In this document: piece after piece, positions 44,090-46,147 of the stretch | Position numbering within the stretch: position 1 is the stretch's first letter | Layout of the letters: every line of letters starts with the position of its first letter | DNA from: Herbinix sp. | GTDB taxonomy: Bacteria; Bacillota; Clostridia; Lachnospirales; Lachnospiraceae | DNA: 46,147 bases | Assembly (NCBI GenBank): GCA_029256105.1 | Contig: JAQSYO010000030.1 | Location: 1 to 46,147, forward strand | Reading direction: 5' to 3' | Position numbers and translations under genes: made by a program | Notes under the pieces: model-generated | Told to the model about the DNA's origin: nothing | Database searches by the model: none | Seen by the model: the letters and a program-made list of their open reading frames with translations, nothing else

Positions 44090-45265
44090 ATGTTTAAAGC
44101 ATTTTTAATTAAATACGCAGAAATAGGACTTAAGGGAAATAATCGCTTCATTTTCGAGAATGCCTTAAGGGATCGAATTAAGGAAGCCTTGCATTTCTTG
44201 GGGGATTTTGAAGTAAGTAAGGAACAGGGTAGAATCTTTGTAGAGTGCCCGGACGAGTATGATTATGAGGAAACTGTGGCAGCAATACAAAAGGTGTTTG
44301 GTATCTCCTCAATTTGCCCGGTAGCAGTTATAGAGAGCTCTGATTGGGATACCCTTACACAAGGTGTAGGTGATTATGTTGAGGCAATGTATCCGGATCG
44401 TAATTTTACGTTCAAGGTGGAAGCAAAACGTGCGGATAAAAACTATAAATATACCTCTCCGGAAATCTGCATTGAGATGGGTGCTTATTTACTAAAGCGC
44501 TTTCCAGAGATGAAAGTAGATGTCCATGAACCCTCTGTTCGTTTTACAGTTGAGTTACGTACGAAGTGCTATGTGTATTCCATTATCATTCCGGGACTTG
44601 GCGGAATGCCGGTTGGCTCCAACGGTAAAGCAATGCTGCTTCTTTCCGGTGGTATTGACAGCCCAGTGGCCGGATATATGATATCCAAACGTGGTGTTTC
44701 CCTGGCAGCAACTTATTTTCATGCACCGCCATACACTAGCGATCGAGCAAAACAGAAGGTTGTGGATTTGGCTGAAAAGATATCAAAGTATACCGGTAAA
44801 ATAAAACTATTTGTAATAAATTTTACTGATATCCAATTATATATATATGATCAATGCCCTCATGAAGAATTAACAATCATTATGAGAAGATATATGATGA
44901 AGATTGCAGAACGTTTGGCAGAACAGGAAAATTGTCTTGGACTCATTACGGGTGAAAGTATAGGTCAAGTAGCTAGTCAAACCTTGCAAAGCTTAGCCGC
45001 TACGAATGAAGTTTGCACAATGCCGGTATATCGTCCCTTGATTGCTTTTGACAAGAAGGATATTGTTGAAATCGCACAGAAGATTGATACCTTTGAGACA
45101 TCAATTCTTCCTTTTGAAGATTGCTGCACCATATTTGTTGCAAAGCATCCAGTGACGAAACCAAGTATTAAGGTGATTAATAAATCTGAGAAAATGTTGG
45201 ATGAGAAGATTAAAGAGATGATAGAGACAGCAATTAGCACAGTAGAAGTTATTACAGTAGGTTGA
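44090..45265 (+). CDS. thiI: tRNA 4-thiouridine synthase ThiI
   Basis: A 391-residue enzyme that places sulfur on U8 of tRNA and can supply thiamine synthesis. It has an N-terminal ferredoxin-like and THUMP part (about 1-165), then the PP-loop L-L-S-G-G-I-D-S-P at about 183-191. It lacks the rhodanese domain of E. coli ThiI, as usual in Firmicutes, so sulfur should come straight from the desulfurase encoded upstream. ATG 44090 with TGGAGG is chosen over the ATG at 44078, which is inside the ribosome site. Confidence 0.95.
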   Translation: MFKAFLIKYAEIGLKGNNRFIFENALRDRIKEALHFLGDFEVSKEQGRIFVECPDEYDYEETVAAIQKVFGISSICPVAVIESSDWDTLTQGVGDYVEAMYPDRNFTFKVEAKRADKNYKYTSPEICIEMGAYLLKRFPEMKVDVHEPSVRFTVELRTKCYVYSIIIPGLGGMPVGSNGKAMLLLSGGIDSPVAGYMISKRGVSLAATYFHAPPYTSDRAKQKVVDLAEKISKYTGKIKLFVINFTDIQLYIYDQCPHEELTIIMRRYMMKIAERLAEQENCLGLITGESIGQVASQTLQSLAATNEVCTMPVYRPLIAFDKKDIVEIAQKIDTFETSILPFEDCCTIFVAKHPVTKPSIKVINKSEKMLDEKIKEMIETAISTVEVITVG

Positions 45266-45286
45266 GATTAGCCTTGTTATATTAAA

Positions 45287-45314
45287 AAGAGGTTGTCACA
45301 AGTGACAACCTCTT
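45287..45314. terminator. Bidirectional terminator between thiI and the HPr-like gene
   Basis: AAGAGGTTGTCAC (45287-45299) pairs exactly with 45302-45314; T-rich and A-rich sequences lie on either side. Confidence 0.75.
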
Positions 45315-45330
45315 CATAAGAAACATTCCA

Positions 45331-45564
45331 TTAATCTACGATGTAAGGCTTTAAGATTGCAAGGATGCTTTCCATCTTTTCCTCGCTATGAATGTTCAAA
45401 TCAATTGCTTTTGACAAATCAAGGCTGAAAATACCCATGATGGATTTTGCATCTATAACGTATCTACCAGAAACCAAATCAAAATCGGAATCAAATTTTG
45501 TCACGTCATTTACGAAAGCTTTTACCTTATCAATTGAATTTAAAGATATTTTAACTGTTTTCAT
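45331..45564 (-). CDS. HPr-like protein without the phospho-histidine
   Basis: A 77-residue HPr-fold protein, with the Ser46-type segment (DAKSIMGIFSLD) intact. Where HPr has His15 in its GLHARPA loop the sequence reads SIDKVKAFV, so it cannot carry phosphate like HPr; it resembles Crh-like or clostridial HPr-relatives possibly regulated by serine phosphorylation. The ribosome site is poor, and a longer frame to 45816 has no homologous content. Confidence 0.78.
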   Translation of the reverse strand: MKTVKISLNSIDKVKAFVNDVTKFDSDFDLVSGRYVIDAKSIMGIFSLDLSKAIDLNIHSEEKMESILAILKPYIVD

Positions 45565-45814
45565 AGAAGGCAAACTAGTTACAAAATATGGAAAAACTAT
45601 TATAAATGGAAAGTAGATACATTTAAAGTAATTATTCAGTCTCCTCGAAAAACCTATAAAAGTAACGTATGCAGGGTTTCGAATGAACTGGCGCAAGCAG
45701 AAAGGCATGGATAAAAGATGTGCTTTCTTGCATTTGTTGATGGGTATAAATACCCTGGTTCGTATGTGCCGGTAGGGCTGAAGCGTTACCATGAAGAAAG
45801 GATTAGAAAGATAC

Positions 45815-46147
45815 ATGAAGAAAACAGCTGCATTTTTAAGTCTCGGTTGTAAAGTGAATTCCTATGAAACTGAGGCAATGCGTGGAATGTTTGAGATTGC
45901 AGGATATGATATTGTTGATTTTAAAGAGACGGCGGATGTTTATGTGGTTAACACCTGCACCGTAACAAATATTGCGGACCGTAAATCACGTCAGATGCTC
46001 CATCAAGCAAAACATAGAAATCCGGAAGCAATTATTGCTGCAGTAGGTTGTTATGTGCAAGCAGCGGAAGAGGTGCTACTGGAAGACAGCGCAGTAGATT
46101 TAGTGATCGGAAACAATAAAAAATCAGATATCGTATCTATGGTGGAA
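45815..46147 (+). CDS. mtaB: tRNA (N6-threonylcarbamoyladenosine) methylthiotransferase MtaB, 5' part
   Basis: 111 codons of a radical-SAM methylthiotransferase cut by the window end. The UPF0004 domain is clear: F-L-S-L-G-C-K-V-N-S-Y-E-T with Cys12, VNTCTVTN with the second Cys, AD-x-KSRQ and AVGCYVQ with the third Cys, which bind one iron-sulfur cluster. The KVNSYET form favours MtaB over MiaB. GAAAGGA lies upstream, and another in-frame ATG at 45791 is less likely. Confidence 0.9.
   Translation, partial: MKKTAAFLSLGCKVNSYETEAMRGMFEIAGYDIVDFKETADVYVVNTCTVTNIADRKSRQMLHQAKHRNPEAIIAAVGCYVQAAEEVLLEDSAVDLVIGNNKKSDIVSMVE

Noticed and set aside
45565..45816. N-terminal extension of the HPr-like protein
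   Set aside because: The extra residues are hydrophobic noise, and the HPr fold begins at 45564.

Overview
The window looks like a chromosome segment from a low-GC Gram-positive anaerobe, most likely a Lachnospiraceae (Clostridium cluster XIVa) relative. That call is an inference from AT-rich DNA with strong AGGAGG ribosome binding sites, a Firmicutes-type PTS with HPr Ser46, a NifS-type desulfurase next to a rhodanese-free ThiI, a polA-coaE pair, and typical clostridial families (ACT + DUF711, PepD, LCP, WalJ-like). No species was confirmed.

Layout. (1) 1-9485: a NUDIX gene, then a carbohydrate locus running in one direction: tandem-GNAT protein, PIG-L-type deacetylase, MurQ-type etherase, mannose-family PTS IIB-IIC-IID, IIA, a GntR/UTRA regulator, HPr and enzyme I. 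It carries every protein needed for phosphoenolpyruvate-driven sugar uptake. Two sigma-A-like promoters each have a TTAACATA motif just downstream, which suggests control by the local GntR protein. The gene set points to uptake and trimming of an N-acetylated, lactyl-ether amino sugar such as MurNAc or a relative. (2) 9486-11130: decaying DNA, with a multiply stopped ORF, one small intact gene and a frameshifted recA copy. (3) 11131-28465: a 17.3 kb genomic island in the 3' end of tRNA-Leu(CAA). It is bounded by a 27-bp direct repeat, with TGTAATC repeats inside both ends and an integrase C-terminal remnant beside the intact tRNA. Cargo: a PIN-like protein, a Fic remnant, a complete type I restriction-modification operon (HTH, HsdM, HsdS, HsdR, YgjP-like metallopeptidase), a nucleoside deoxyribosyltransferase-like protein, a frameshifted parA with a ribbon-helix-helix partner, a small tyrosine recombinase beside a resolution-like site, another RHH protein, a YkgJ-like cysteine-cluster protein and several unknowns. 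It reads as a partly decayed defence-carrying plasmid or integrative element. (4) 28466-46147: core genes, with tRNA-Leu, a zinc-finger anti-sigma-like protein, polA, coaE, an AraC regulator divergent from a dicarboxylate/amino-acid symporter, a WalJ-like MBL hydrolase, ACT + DUF711, PepD, an LCP protein, an M23 peptidase, NifS-like desulfurase, ThiI, a histidine-less HPr-like protein and the 5' part of mtaB.

The most notable signals are the self-contained PTS/etherase/deacetylase operon with a non-canonical deacetylase active site and an 8-bp x4 tandem operator; the island boundaries with a displaced tRNA terminator; the recombinase with paired inverted half-sites; an island gene interrupted by a single in-frame TAG; and degenerate tandem repeats in three intergenic gaps of the core chromosome.
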